Assembly (NCBI GenBank): GCA_005784505.1
Contig: VCAZ01000041.1
Span: 1,719,501-1,783,500, forward strand
DNA from: Bagarius yarrelli
Taxonomy: Eukaryota > Chordata > Actinopteri > Siluriformes > Sisoridae
Direction: 5' to 3'
DNA: 64,000 nucleotides
Shown here: positions 36,771 through 46,690 of the stretch, piece by piece
How the letters are laid out: the number at the start of each line of letters is the position of its first letter
How positions within the stretch are numbered: position 1 is the stretch's first letter
Notes under the pieces: generated by a model
The model's database searches: none
What the model was told of the DNA's origin: nothing
Seen by the model: only the letters and a program-made list of their open reading frames with translations
Program-made: the position numbers and the translations under genes

Positions 36771-38931
36771 CTGTCCTCCGTTATCGGGCTGCGTCTTTCT
36801 CTCCTGCATGCTTCTCTTTTTGTCTTTGCATCGTTTGTTCTGGAACCAGATGCGGATAACCCGTGAGCTCAAACCTGTCATCTCCATCAGTCGTTCTTTT
36901 AGACTAGCGTCCGGTCGCGGGTTGGCGTTGTAGCACGTGAGCAGTACATGGAGTTGAGACTTGCTCAGTGTCGTCCTCACACGTACAGTTTTCTTAGACT
37001 TAATAGGTGCAACCAGCCATCCTGAGTCACCTACATTACTCGAACAGGAAGTGTCTGAATGCAGGTGGAAAACAAACAATCGAAAATATAAAAAATAATT
37101 TTATGAAAAAGTGTCAAGTTGTTTCTGGTTTTGCTGTGATGTTTACCTGCCCCTTCGTCACACCTGGTCAGGTAAGTCACATGTACGGAATGAGGTGTAG
37201 GTGTTATTAGTCTGTGGGTAAAGATATCATGACCAATGCAGTGCAGGACGTCGTCTCGGATGGTAAACTTGTCTCCGGGCAGCAGCTGACGATCACATCG
37301 CTCACAGCGGAAACACTGCACGTGATAGACGTTAAGTCCCGCACGCATGATGTAATCGCGACTGCTGAGGGACATGTGACATTTCGCACATTTGGTGGTG
37401 TAAAATCTGAAAAGTTTTTTAAAAAATCATTTGGATTTAAAAGAAATCACAATAGACAATATTTAAACAACGTGACTCAAATGATGCAAAAGGACGATGA
37501 AAGAACTTTGGCTTAATATAATATAAGTACTTCTTTTGTTCTTTTTTTTTTTTTACTTTTTCTCTATTATTTTATTCACTCATACTTTAGTTTTTTCTTT
37601 TCAATTTAGTTTTCCTTTTTATTTAAAAAAAAAGCATTCTCCTTTCTTTCTGTATTTCTTTCTTTCTTTCTTTCTTTCTGTCTTCTTTCTTTCTTTCTGT
37701 CTTTCTTTCTTTCTAAACTTCTTTAAAACTTCCTTCCGTCCTTCACTGACTTCTGACTTTTCCATTATTTTTGGGCGGGGCTAAAATCACGACTGGATGA
37801 TGACTCCCATAGTGTTTCATATATTTTTCTTCCTTCCTTCCTTCCTTCCTTCCTTCCTTAGAACAAACATAGAAAGCAGCGTTTTGTTTATTTTTACAGT
37901 AAAGCTATACTGCACTGAAAAGATTGCTTTGCCCTGTTCATTGAACAACGCATTCTTAGTCTACACACAGTTTACTTATTTCATGAATTAACATGATCAT
38001 GTACATGTAAAAAATGACAATGAATTGATTGAAAACCTGATGTAATCGTCTTTACACAGAATCTTCCCATCCCTAATGAAGCAAGTGTGAGACTCGTCCA
38101 GGTTTTGCTGACATTCCGTACACTTCAGACAGCCTACGTGCCAACGCAGGTCAGGAAACACACGCAACATGAAGCGGTCGCAGATCACGAACCCACAGCC
38201 AACGCAGAATGAAGGAATGCCTGTTTCTTCTGCGTAGATCAGAGAACATACGAGGTCTGATTGATGATTCATTTTAACATGCATATTTATACCACAGTGC
38301 TGTTCAATTCTCAAATCTGATGGTCGAAAAATGATGGGTTTTCTATTCCAAACCCTGTTCCAGCATGAAACCAAACCCCTGATCTTCATTAAGACATGCT
38401 GTGTTCTAGTTAAGGTGGAAAAACTTTCATGTCCTCCACAGATCCCTGATTTTGACTCAACCTCCTTAAACTGAACACCTTTGGGATGAACTGGAACCCC
38501 CGACTGAACCCCAGACCTCCTTATTTTACCATTAGTGTCTAATCTTATTAATTCTATTGTAACTGAATAAACACAAATCCACACAGTCACATGACCCAAT
38601 CTAGTGGAAAACCTGCACAGATGTGTGAAGTTTATTAGGAGAAGGAAGAGTGAGACTAACATCTGGAATTGTGTCAGCTGTCCCAACAATAATAGTGCAT
38701 AAAGTGTAAATATAGATATGATATAAGTGCTGACTATTTTTTTTATAACAGCACAATGAGAGTTTTTTCCTTATATATTGTTTTAGATGATTAGACCTTG
38801 CATTAGATGCTGTATATTAATCTTTTAGAATGACATTATCAAACACTGATTAGTTTTGGTCAATCATTCGTATTTGTGTACGTAAAATATATTTTTTTAA
38901 ACGATCACTTACCCTTTTCTGGCTCTTTCAT
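36771..38931 (-). CDS. isl1-like: Islet-family LIM-homeodomain transcription factor, exons 1-4
   Basis: Islet proteins are nuclear transcription factors that specify motor neurons, sensory neurons, pancreas and heart; LIM domains bind cofactors (LDB, LHX) and the homeodomain binds TAAT-type DNA. Exons read on the minus strand: 38931-38913, 38229-38037, 37406-37147 and 37054-36771 (19, 193, 260 and 284 bp), all with GT/AG borders and matching phases. Lengths of exons 2-4 nearly equal my recollection of human ISL1. The joined frame gives 252 residues. LIM1 ligands are C15, C18, H37, C40, C43, C46, C65, D68. LIM2 ligands are C77, C80, H99, C102, C105, C108, C127, H130. The homeodomain spans about 179-238; helix 3 contains RVIRIWFQNKRCKDKK and helix 1-2 contains CYNANPRPDA, both Islet signatures. 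The start at 38931 has A at -3 and gives a 14-residue leader before LIM1, like the family; an in-frame ATG at 38967 is the alternative. The homeodomain is divergent (roughly 13 of 60 differences from ISL1 by eye). The paralogue is not certain; linkage to golph3 favours an ISL1-type gene (isl1b/isl1l). Confidence 0.93.
37530..37860. repeat. pyrimidine tetranucleotide tracts in Islet intron 2
   Basis: T-rich DNA with (TTTC)n at about 37653-37715 and (TTCC)n at 37830-37859, interrupted by inverted repeat arm B. On the gene's strand these are GAAA and GGAA purine runs. Confidence 0.9.
37742..37828 (+). repeat. inverted repeat arm B, Islet intron between exons 2 and 3
   Basis: Partner of the arm at 36650-36751 in opposite orientation. 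Together the arms enclose exons 3 and 4 of the Islet gene. Arm B is followed by a (TTCC)n run at 37830-37859 and preceded by (TTTC)n tracts at 37653-37715. Confidence 0.9.
38300..38695 (+). mobile_element. Tc1/mariner-like remnant in Islet intron 1
   Basis: The stretch reads like the 3' half of a Tc1-like transposase element that is scattered in this window. Recognisable pieces are 'CCTGTTCCAGCATGA', 'AACTTTCATGTCCTCCACAG', 'CTGAACACCTTTGGGATGAA' (the remnant of the ..EHLWDEL.. motif) and 'CAATCTAGTGGAAA'. The frame is broken by stops. Relatives lie at 18520-18850, 21290-21465 and 34620-34790. Confidence 0.65.
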
Positions 38932-39050
38932 TGTTAAAGTCAAAGTCAAAGTATCTAATCCGATCATGAATCAGTTCTTAGCATCCTCAATGCTGCTCTG
39001 TTTGATCCTTTGCCCTTTTCAGCACCTTTCACCCACTACACCCCCATTTT

Positions 39051-39117
39051 CCTTTTATATACGTGATGCTGTGTCGTCGTCCTTCTGAAAGGACCGATTG
39101 GCTGGGACGCAGCTGCT
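39051..39117 (-). promoter_or_regulatory. isl1-like: Islet gene core promoter (TATA and CCAAT boxes)
   Basis: On the minus strand, TATATAAAAGG occupies 39061-39051, a near-perfect TATA box. A CCAAT box (CCAATCGG) lies at 39101-39094, about 35 bp further upstream, and an E-box-like CAGCTG lies near 39115. A transcription start 25-30 bp below the TATA box would give a 5' UTR of about 100 bases before the chosen ATG at 38931. The 5' leader carries a short upstream frame (MLRTDS) that ends in the TGA overlapping the ATG at 38967. Confidence 0.7.
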
Positions 39118-39303
39118 TTTTCAAAATCAAACGGTGCAGAATTAAAAGCTATGCCGGCTTTTCTACCTTTTACGCAGTCTAGTTAGGTGGAAGATTTGTT
39201 CTACGTTTCCTGAAGCAGCAGATGAAATGATGCTTAACCAAAAGCTGTATGTTATAATTACTTGTTAGCTTCATTAGCCGCACATCACTAGAGAAAACAT
39301 TTT

Positions 39304-39475
39304 TAAGCGCCCAATATAATGTTATTTAATATGATAAACTAGGGTTTTTACAGGATGAAGCAAATATGAAGGAATTTGTATTAGGCACACATCACTATGG
39401 GATTCACACTCTTTAGGTCAGAAGAGTGTGTTTTACATTTTTGGCTTAACTTTTCCAATTAGAATTTTTTATCAA
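39304..39475 (+). repeat. duplicated module, copy 1, upstream of the Islet gene
   Basis: About 170 bp that recurs in direct orientation at 39903-40072. Shared runs are TATTTAATATGATAAAC, ATTAGGCACACATCACTATG, and ATTTTTGGCTTAACTTTTCC. No coding frame is visible. Confidence 0.85.
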
Positions 39476-39902
39476 AAAAAAAAAAGTTCCATAATGTTAT
39501 TAAATGCCAATGCTGTCAAAGCTAAAAATGATCCGTAAAGGCTTTAAAATGTTAAGCAAAATAAGTCTGTGATGCTATAAGTAGACTTTAATTAGCAGGA
39601 AGGAATCCAGGCTACCTGATCTACCATCTACTGGTTCCTGTGTGGGTTCTAAAATACAGCAAACAATATTTTTCAGTTGACAGAAATATCACATTATATA
39701 ATATATTATACTCACTATCATTCTAATAATCTAGTCTTACTAAATTGTATTAATTTATTTAAAATGTATTTACATTTACTTTGATTTACATTTACATATT
39801 TTGATTTAGCAGAAAAAACCCCCATAAAACCATGAGATAATATACAATAATGTAATATATCATATAATAATATGAAAAGCTTCCAGTGTAAATAACTGAA
39901 AC

Positions 39903-40072
39903 ATTTTAAGTGCCAAATATTATTTAATATGATAAACAAGGCTTTCAAACTTATAATTTATATAACTTAGGGCATTTTTATTAGGCACACATCACTATGT
40001 GATTTACACTCTTTGGGTCAGAAAAGTGTGTTTCACATTTTTGGCTTAACTTTTCCAAATAAGAAAATCAGC
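39903..40072 (+). repeat. duplicated module, copy 2, upstream of the Islet gene
   Basis: Direct copy of 39304-39475, offset by about 600 bp. It sits between the Islet promoter and golph3 and ends where the LINE remnant begins. Confidence 0.85.
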
Positions 40073-40324
40073 TGTTTTCTTCACCTTTTTCTATCTCATG
40101 GATAAAAAAATAATAATAAAGAAGATTTGCTTTATGTCCAGTCCCCTCTCTTAGGAATAGGAGGATTTGGCAGCTCTTTCAAAAAGATATAATTACCGTC
40201 CCCACTGTAATTTCATTTTGGAGATATCCTTATTATTAATAAATAAGAATTAATCAATTAATAATTATTAACATTAATAATTATTATTATCAATTATTAA
40301 TTAATTCATAATAAGGATATGAAG

Positions 40325-40728
40325 AGGTATTTTTTAAGTTTCTACACCGTTTCTTTTCCAGCAGTGTTTTAATTTAATAAATGTTCCCTGAGATTGATCC
40401 ACTCTGCACTTTTTGTGGACTGGAAGATAAATCTGTCCCTCACCTTTTTTTGGGATTGTGTCACTGTTGTTTTTTCTGGGAAAGTTTTTGTGTGGTCATA
40501 CCTGCTGTTGCGTTGTTTTATAATTTTTTTATTCTGAATTCATTTTTTCTACCAAGAATCTACATTTTTTTAATAAATATATTTATTTTTCTAGACAATT
40601 TTTTTTTATACATAAGTGCAAATTTTGGTTTATGAAACCTTGGTTAAGTATATTTAGCAAAGACTTAAAATATTATTTGGATACTATCTCCACTCCCAGC
40701 AATCACAAAGCTTTAAAAACCTTTATGT
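40325..40728 (+). mobile_element. L1/Tx1-type LINE ORF2 C-terminal remnant
   Basis: The frame beginning MFPEIDPLCTFCGLEDKSVP at 40381 reads like the zinc-knuckle-bearing C-terminal region of fish L1/Tx1-type reverse transcriptase proteins (C-x2-C ... H ... C, then FW). After a frame break it continues at about 40618 with HKCKFWFMKPWLSIF and DLKYYLDTIS, typical of the same tail. Stops and a frameshift show that it is dead. Upstream sequence from 40135 may belong to it. Confidence 0.7.
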
Positions 40729-40842
40729 AGTGTACAAAGTATTAGAATTGTGCTTCCCTATAATTGTATTTGCTTATTATTAATACTTTGTGTCTTAAAT
40801 TTATATAATTAAGTTATAAAATTAAAAATTATACATTTACAG

Positions 40843-40988
40843 CATTTGACTTACATTATTCCCTGTTATACAACTGAGAAATTGGGGGGTTGAGGGCCTT
40901 GCTCAGGGGCCCAGCAGTGGTGGCTTGGCGGAGGTGGGAATCGAACCCACAATCTTTGGGTTGATAGTTCAACACCTTAACCATGTTA
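40843..40988 (-). mobile_element. V-SINE-like element
   Basis: Reverse-oriented SINE with the central block 'GGCCTTGCTCAGGGGCCCAG' and a B-box-like 'GGGAATCGAACCC'. It lies about 300 bp upstream of the golph3 start codon. Confidence 0.9.
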
Positions 40989-41071
40989 ATAATGTTGTGA
41001 GTTCCTTTCTACTTGTTTCTGTGTTTAATAAAACAAAATACATTTAACAAAACAATTAACGTCCTGCCCAT

Positions 41072-41091
41072 TTCCGGAATATCTGACGTCA
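41072..41091 (+). promoter_or_regulatory. golph3: golph3 promoter ETS and CRE sites
   Basis: TTCCGGAA (41072-41079) is a palindromic ETS-type site and TGACGTCA (41084-41091) is a perfect cAMP-response/ATF site, only 4 bp apart and about 200 bp before the ATG. No TATA box is evident. The combination is typical of TATA-less housekeeping promoters. A second CACGTCA half-site lies near 41166. Confidence 0.6.
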
Positions 41092-41294
41092 GCCCGGATA
41101 TTTCTGTCGTCATCACTCTCACCATATTGAATCAGGAAGTCGGGAGGCGGATGCACGTAAACATCCACGTCAACGGACAGCTGTCGTTTCAGAAACAGGG
41201 ATCATTCTAATTTTCCGCATTATAACTGTTGTGTTATTGAACAGTACCTCTGGGACGGATTAGTGCTCGGCATACAGGACTGTGAGGAACGGTA

Positions 41295-44200
41295 ATGACT
41301 TCACTGACGCAGAGGAGCACCTCGGGCCTGGTGCAGCGACGGACCGAGGCCTCGCGTAATGCCGCTGCCGACAAAGAGAGGAGCTGTGACGGGGACGAGC
41401 ACGAAGAGCGCCGCGTTGAAGAGGACGAGAACGAGCGGGGAGACTCGAAAGAGACGCGGCTGACGCTAATGGAGGAAGTGCTGCTTTTAGGACTGAAGGA
41501 CAGAGAGGTGCGGGACGCCCCTACACACTATTATATAAATAGTGTGTAGGACAGTTATAAAAAATAATTTTAATAATAATGTTCATAATAATAATAAGTT
41601 TTTCTATCCGTATTGCTACTAATAATAATCTAATAAATATGAATGTGTAAGTTAATAAAATACAACAGATGTTTTGAATACGCCGTAAGAAACCAACTCT
41701 TAATATATTTCAAACAATTTATAATGTGTAAAAGATTTATTAATTAATTTATTTATTATGTTCAGTAATAGAGGCGTGGCCTATGGGCCTGTCAGTCTGA
41801 AAGGGGCGTGGCCTCTTAGAACTTTAACTTACTGTATATAAACATGAAAGACATCCTGTTGACATCTCGTGTTGTATTAATATAAAAATCAGCATAATGT
41901 TTGTCAAATGCCAGAAAAAGCACATGTGGATTTAATTGCCTGTAGAATGAATAATTAAACACTTTTTTAAAAAAAGAATTTGCATATAAAAACGAGAGAG
42001 AAATAGAAATATCATTTCGTAATACAGCTCGGATGTTTATATGGAGGTATGTTGTGGACAAAGTGTATTTGCAATTTCGTTCTCTTTTTATGTGGATACA
42101 GAAATTGTGACAATCTTATCATATCCAATCATCCAAGCCTTACACTGACACTGAAACCTGTCAATCAGGATCAGGGGCGGGACTCTGAGATTTAAGAAGA
42201 AGATCATATTGCATTAACTAATTTTAACCATGACAAAAAAGTGGACACATTTTTAATTCGTCCTCCACAGCTGATAGTAATGACCCAGGTGAGGAAGCTC
42301 CAACCACAAAATGCAAAAAGATATAAAGCGTGATAAAATCGTTAATAATAAAAAGGTGGGAACCAACGTTATACACAGTACAACATGTAGTAAAATGTTT
42401 TAACATTTTGGGATTTTTTTTTAAATGCCTTATTTATTAACAACATGTATAAACAGGTTCATTAAAATGTCATGTGATGTCACTTCCAAATACAAACACG
42501 CTCTATGATCTAGTCCCGCCCCTGAAGCTGATTGACAGGTTCACCATTCCGTTTAAGTTCTGACAATTATAGGACACTTAATTGCAAATCCACTTTCAAA
42601 GTTGTTCGCATTATACTGTCACATACATGGCAGAATAAAATAAATCATATTTGATTAACTGGAATTTTATAAACTAAATTAAAATAATTACCACATACAG
42701 TGCTACTGAGTTTGCTGTCGGGTTGTGTCTTATAATGTGTGTGTGTGTGTGTGTGTTACAGGGTTACACATCGTTCTGGAATGACTGTATATCTTCAGGT
42801 CTGAGAGGCTGCATGCTTATCGAGCTCAGCCTCCGAGGGCGACTACAACTCGAACCTTGTGGCATGAGGAGGAAAAGCCTGCTGGCCAGAAGGGTGTGTG
42901 TCCACTATTGGAAATAGTTACATTAAATGTTTCTTTTTAATGTCCAACCACAAACTTGTTAACATGTTTTTTTTTATTTTTTTTATTGATATTTTATCTA
43001 ATAGACCAACACAAAGTAGCACTTGAAGTGGAACGAAAATGATACATGGTTTTTAAGCAAATAAAAATCAGATAAGTGTGGTGTGCATTTGTACCTGGCT
43101 CCAAGCCCCGCCACGGCCAGCTGTTGATCTGAAGACCAGAAACACCAGGGTTCAAGCCCCACAGGCAAGCCAACCACTGTTGGGTCCTTAAGCAAGACCC
43201 TTAACCCTTCCTGCTTCAGGGATGCTGTATTGTAGCTGACCCTGCGCTCTGACCCCAAGACTAACATGGGATTATGCGAAGGAAGAATTTCACTGTTCTG
43301 TAAAAAAGTATATGTGACAAAAGGCATTTAGAATTTATATTCAGTGTTCTCTAACTAACCACTGAGGCCTTTGCAGAACAGGTGTATTTATACTTGGACT
43401 AAATGTGGACTCCATTAACTAATCAGGTGACTTCTAAATTGATTGCACTGGATTTTATTTCGGGGTATTAGAGTACATTTGTATTTGTGTTACTTTGTGT
43501 TGGTTTATTACATAAAATCTCATTGTGGTTGGAGGGTGACAAAATGTGAAAAAGTTCAAGGGGTATAAATACTTTTTCAACCGTAAACGCTTCGGTGGCG
43601 TAAGTAGCATGCACAGCCTGATGCTGCTGGGTTTGGCTGGTTGCTCTTCCTCCTCCGTCTCTTGGTTGTGTATTGTTGTTCTGAGGAGTGCGGGTGGAGT
43701 CGGTTATAAAGGATGTGGTTCAGACCGGTTTGTTTGTGTTCAGTGTGTTCCTGATCCTCGTATCTATTTGAGTCTATTTTTTTTATCTCATAAGGCACCT
43801 GGTGTTCCGTGATAGTAAACATGCTGTTATTTCAGAATATTCTTCACTTTGTAACCAGCAAAGCACCAAAATGAATTTTCAGGGCCGGAGCTGAACATTC
43901 AGGATGCATTCGGTGGAAAACAAACACGAAGAAAAGTTCAGGAATATAACTAATCTTCAGTTCTGTAATATTGTTAACTTGGGATTTAGATTTAGAAATA
44001 AAGTTAACCTGCAAGTTTAAAATTTTCTGAAATGTTTGTAATTTTTTTAGATCCTGAAATTTTGTAGTTTAAGATTATAATTAGTTTGTAATTTTAGTAA
44101 ATGTTATATAACATTATTATAAAATAAATAGTATAAAATATTATCATAATGTGGCGATAGAATGCTGTTAAACTGTAATTTTGGAATAATATTAATCTCT

Positions 44201-45821
44201 TATTCCGGACTATTTTAAGATTTTTGCTTGTAAAGAGTATTATATTAACATTTTTCTTTGCAATGTTGTTAACCTGGAATATCGGGAATCTTTAATCCTG
44301 GAATGTTCTTAAATTTTGCTTATGAGCTATTGTTAATCTAAAGATTTGGATTTTTCGGAACGTTTCTGTTTAACTGCTTCTGAGAAATGTTGAAAACCTT
44401 TAGACCCAAATCCCAATTCTATCTTATACCCCTACAACTTTAACGTCCCTTTGGCGCTTGAAACGATGTAATAAGGGGTAGGGATAAAAATATTCCGTAA
44501 GAAATAGGACATCATCACTACACCAGTACAAGTCATCATACATGCGGTAAAAAGCTAATTTCCTGCCGCTAGGCTCTTTTATTACTGACAGAATTTTTGT
44601 ATTTTTTTTTTTGAAACCTTTTCTTTAAAGAACATGACAATAAAACATGAACACAGCACTGAACGCAATAAAACAGATGATTGTTGGTTGTTAAATTCCT
44701 TATTTATGCCAGAAAATAAAAACGTATCTGGTCGCTTGGGCCGCCATGTTTCTGCTGTAGCTTATGTGTAGTTAAAAATTACTTATACCCCTATTTTCCT
44801 CTAAAAAAAAAAAAAAAAAACGGGCATCTGGTTCTTCCTGCTACCCCTACGCCTTTAAGCAACGAGATTCGAGACACCCCCACCCCTTCATAACCGTGGG
44901 GTAGGGGTTAGGAGAAAGGGATCTGGCTAAAGTGGTAGAAATGGAATAAAATGATGTTAAGCAACACAAATATTAAATGTAAGCCTGCATGACGAGCAAC
45001 TACATTGAAGGAAACCAGCGTAAACAGCGTCGCTTCAGTGTTTCCAAGTGAATTCATTTTAGTTTTCTCTCCCGTGTGTGTGTTCAGGTGCTGTGCAAAT
45101 CAGACGCGCCCACGGGAGACGTGCTGCTAGACGAGGCGCTGAAACACGTGAAGGAAACTCAGCCTCCTGAGACGGTGCAGAACTGGATAGAGCTGCTGAG
45201 CGGTGAGAGCACACACCTTTTACACACACCTTTTATGTATGAGTTTGTTCTGTACATAAAGGATGTTGAATGTTTTACAGCGCTGTGAAATTCTCTAATT
45301 TGATTGGTCAGAAATGTTAAAACAGTGTCAGCTGTGGAATGATGTAGAATTGACTTTAGAATTAATGATCTTATCATTTTTTTTATAATAATAAAGGAGA
45401 GACGTGGAATCCCATGAAGCTCCACTACCAGCTTCGTAACGTTCGCGAGCGCCTGGCGAAGAACCTGGTGGAGAAAGGAGTGCTGAGCACGGAGAAGCAG
45501 AACTTCCTGCTCTTCGACATGACCACGCACCCGCTGAACAACAGCACAGTGAAGCAGCGCCTGGTCAAAAAAGTCCAGGAAGCCATGCTGGACAAGTGGG
45601 TGAAAGAACCTCAGCGCATGGACAAGCGTCTGCTTGCGCTCATCCTCCTCGCACACTCCTCCGACGTGCTGGAGAATGCCTTCTCACCGCTGCAGGACGA
45701 GCAGTACGAGCTCGCGACAAAGCGTGTACGATTGCTACTCGAGCTGGAACCGGAGACCGAGGCAGCGAAATCCGGTGCCAACGAGCTGCTCTGGGCCGTG
45801 GTGGCCGCTTTTACCAAATAA
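41295..45821 (+). CDS. golph3: Golgi phosphoprotein 3, complete four-exon gene
   Basis: GOLPH3 is a peripheral trans-Golgi protein that binds PI4P, links the Golgi to MYO18A/actin and retains glycosyltransferases by COPI sorting. Exons: 41295-41507, 42762-42893, 45088-45202 and 45397-45821 (213, 132, 115, 425 bp), GT-AG throughout, giving 294 residues against 298 in human. The N-terminus begins MTSLTQRSTSGLVQRRTEAS, followed by an acidic disordered stretch to about residue 54 and GDSKETRLTLMEEVLLLGLK. PI4P-pocket residues W77, R86, R167 and R170 correspond to human W81, R90, R171 and R174. The hydrophobic hairpin region (ending KQNFLLFDMTTHP, about 185-205) is intact and the protein ends VVAAFTK. 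The N-terminal QRS..GLVQRRTEASRN fits GOLPH3 rather than GOLPH3L. No lesions were seen. Confidence 0.98.
42058..42600. mobile_element. foldback (MITE-like) element in golph3 intron 1
   Basis: CCTGTCAATCAGGATCAGGG with GCGGGACT (42157-42184) is matched in reverse complement at 42511-42538, 26 of 28 bases. Outer ends AAAGTGTATTTGCAATT (about 42060) and AATTGCAAATCCACTTT (about 42580) also pair. The interior is AT-rich and non-coding. This looks like a non-autonomous DNA element with long terminal inverted repeats. Confidence 0.65.
42737..42756 (+). repeat. (TG)n tract abutting golph3 exon 2 acceptor
   Basis: About ten TG units end 5 bp before the AG of the exon 2 splice acceptor, in place of a normal pyrimidine tract. 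The exon 3 acceptor also has a short TG run (45075-45082). Confidence 0.95.
43100..43325 (+). mobile_element. SINE, family C, in golph3 intron 2
   Basis: Contains a B-box-like GGTTCAAGCCCCAC, the block TGTTGGGTCCTTAAGCAAGA, and a tail AATTTCACTGTTCTG. The same order occurs at 62135-62360. Confidence 0.75.
44404..44935. mobile_element. candidate MITE in golph3 intron 2
   Basis: Left end CTTTAGACCCAAATCCCAAT and the reverse complement of the right end CTTTAGCCAGATCCCTTTCT are alike, and both flanks carry TACCCCTA or GGGGTAGGG runs. The interior is non-coding with a poly(A) run at 44803-44820. This is probably a non-autonomous hAT-like element; the boundaries are approximate. Confidence 0.45.
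45397..45821 (+). other. golph3: golph3 last coding exon
   Basis: Longest golph3 exon, 141 codons plus a split Gly, after a short 194-bp intron 3. GC-rich third positions mark it out from the AT-rich surroundings. Confidence 0.97.
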
Positions 45822-46041
45822 ATGTGACTGAGAATGAAAGAAATGCAGACTCTGATAGAGAAGGAGGGAGATTGCGACCGCTTGCACCAGATGAAAGGGG
45901 CATGAGAAAAGAGCTCAGAACCCTTTTGGATTTATAGTTTGGGTTGGTCTGGACTATATCGAAGGTGTTGGGACTTAAATTATAATGGATTTCCTGATAA
46001 TGAAGATGATTATTATTATTGTTATTATTATTTTAATTATA

Positions 46042-46074
<33 letters not shown>

Positions 46075-46589
46075 ACCAAAACGTTTCTCGAAGAAATCTA
46101 AGCTTTGGTGTAGTTTAGTTCAAAAATAAGAATTTCCTCCAAGAGATTTCCACTTTATTCTGTTTACATGAGAAAAGGGTGGATGCTTGTTCGGGGCTGC
46201 TGGGCTGGTTACAGAATCACCGCCCTCATCAATACCGAACAGCAAAACGATGGATTAGTGTAAAAAAAAAAGAAATGCACAGTGATTCTTTGCTACCATA
46301 TAACAAAAGTGTTTAGAAAAATCTTTTCCATAACTTTGGTTCCGGAGTTGCCAGATGTTGGAGACTGATTACGGAGAGGTCAGATGTTGGAGACTGGCAT
46401 CTTTTTTTTTTTTTACGATGGTGTATCAATATTCTAATGAATTTAAACCCTTAAAACAACTTCCTCCTCCAACGACTTTCTCCTTGTCGCTGAAATATAC
46501 TTTTATTGTCGCAGAAGCAAGCATGGCGGAAAAAAAGAGAATAGTTTTGAATATTTTAAATATATATTTTTTAAAGTATTGCAATGTAC

Positions 46590-46690
46590 TGTATTGCGAT
46601 ATATATCGTTGCAAATTGTATCGTGACCCCTGTATCGTGATATGTATCGTATCGGCAGGCACTTGCTAATACACAGCCCTAGGATCAACA
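46590..46690 (+). mobile_element. end of a DNA-transposon-like repeat
   Basis: The TATCGTGATATGTATCGTAT...AATACACAGCCCTAG pattern is a terminal fragment of a repeat widespread in fish. A diverged relative lies at about 55635-55710. Confidence 0.5.

Noticed and set aside
45596..45937. 113-codon alternative frame in golph3 exon 4
   Set aside because: Shadow of the GC-rich golph3 coding frame.
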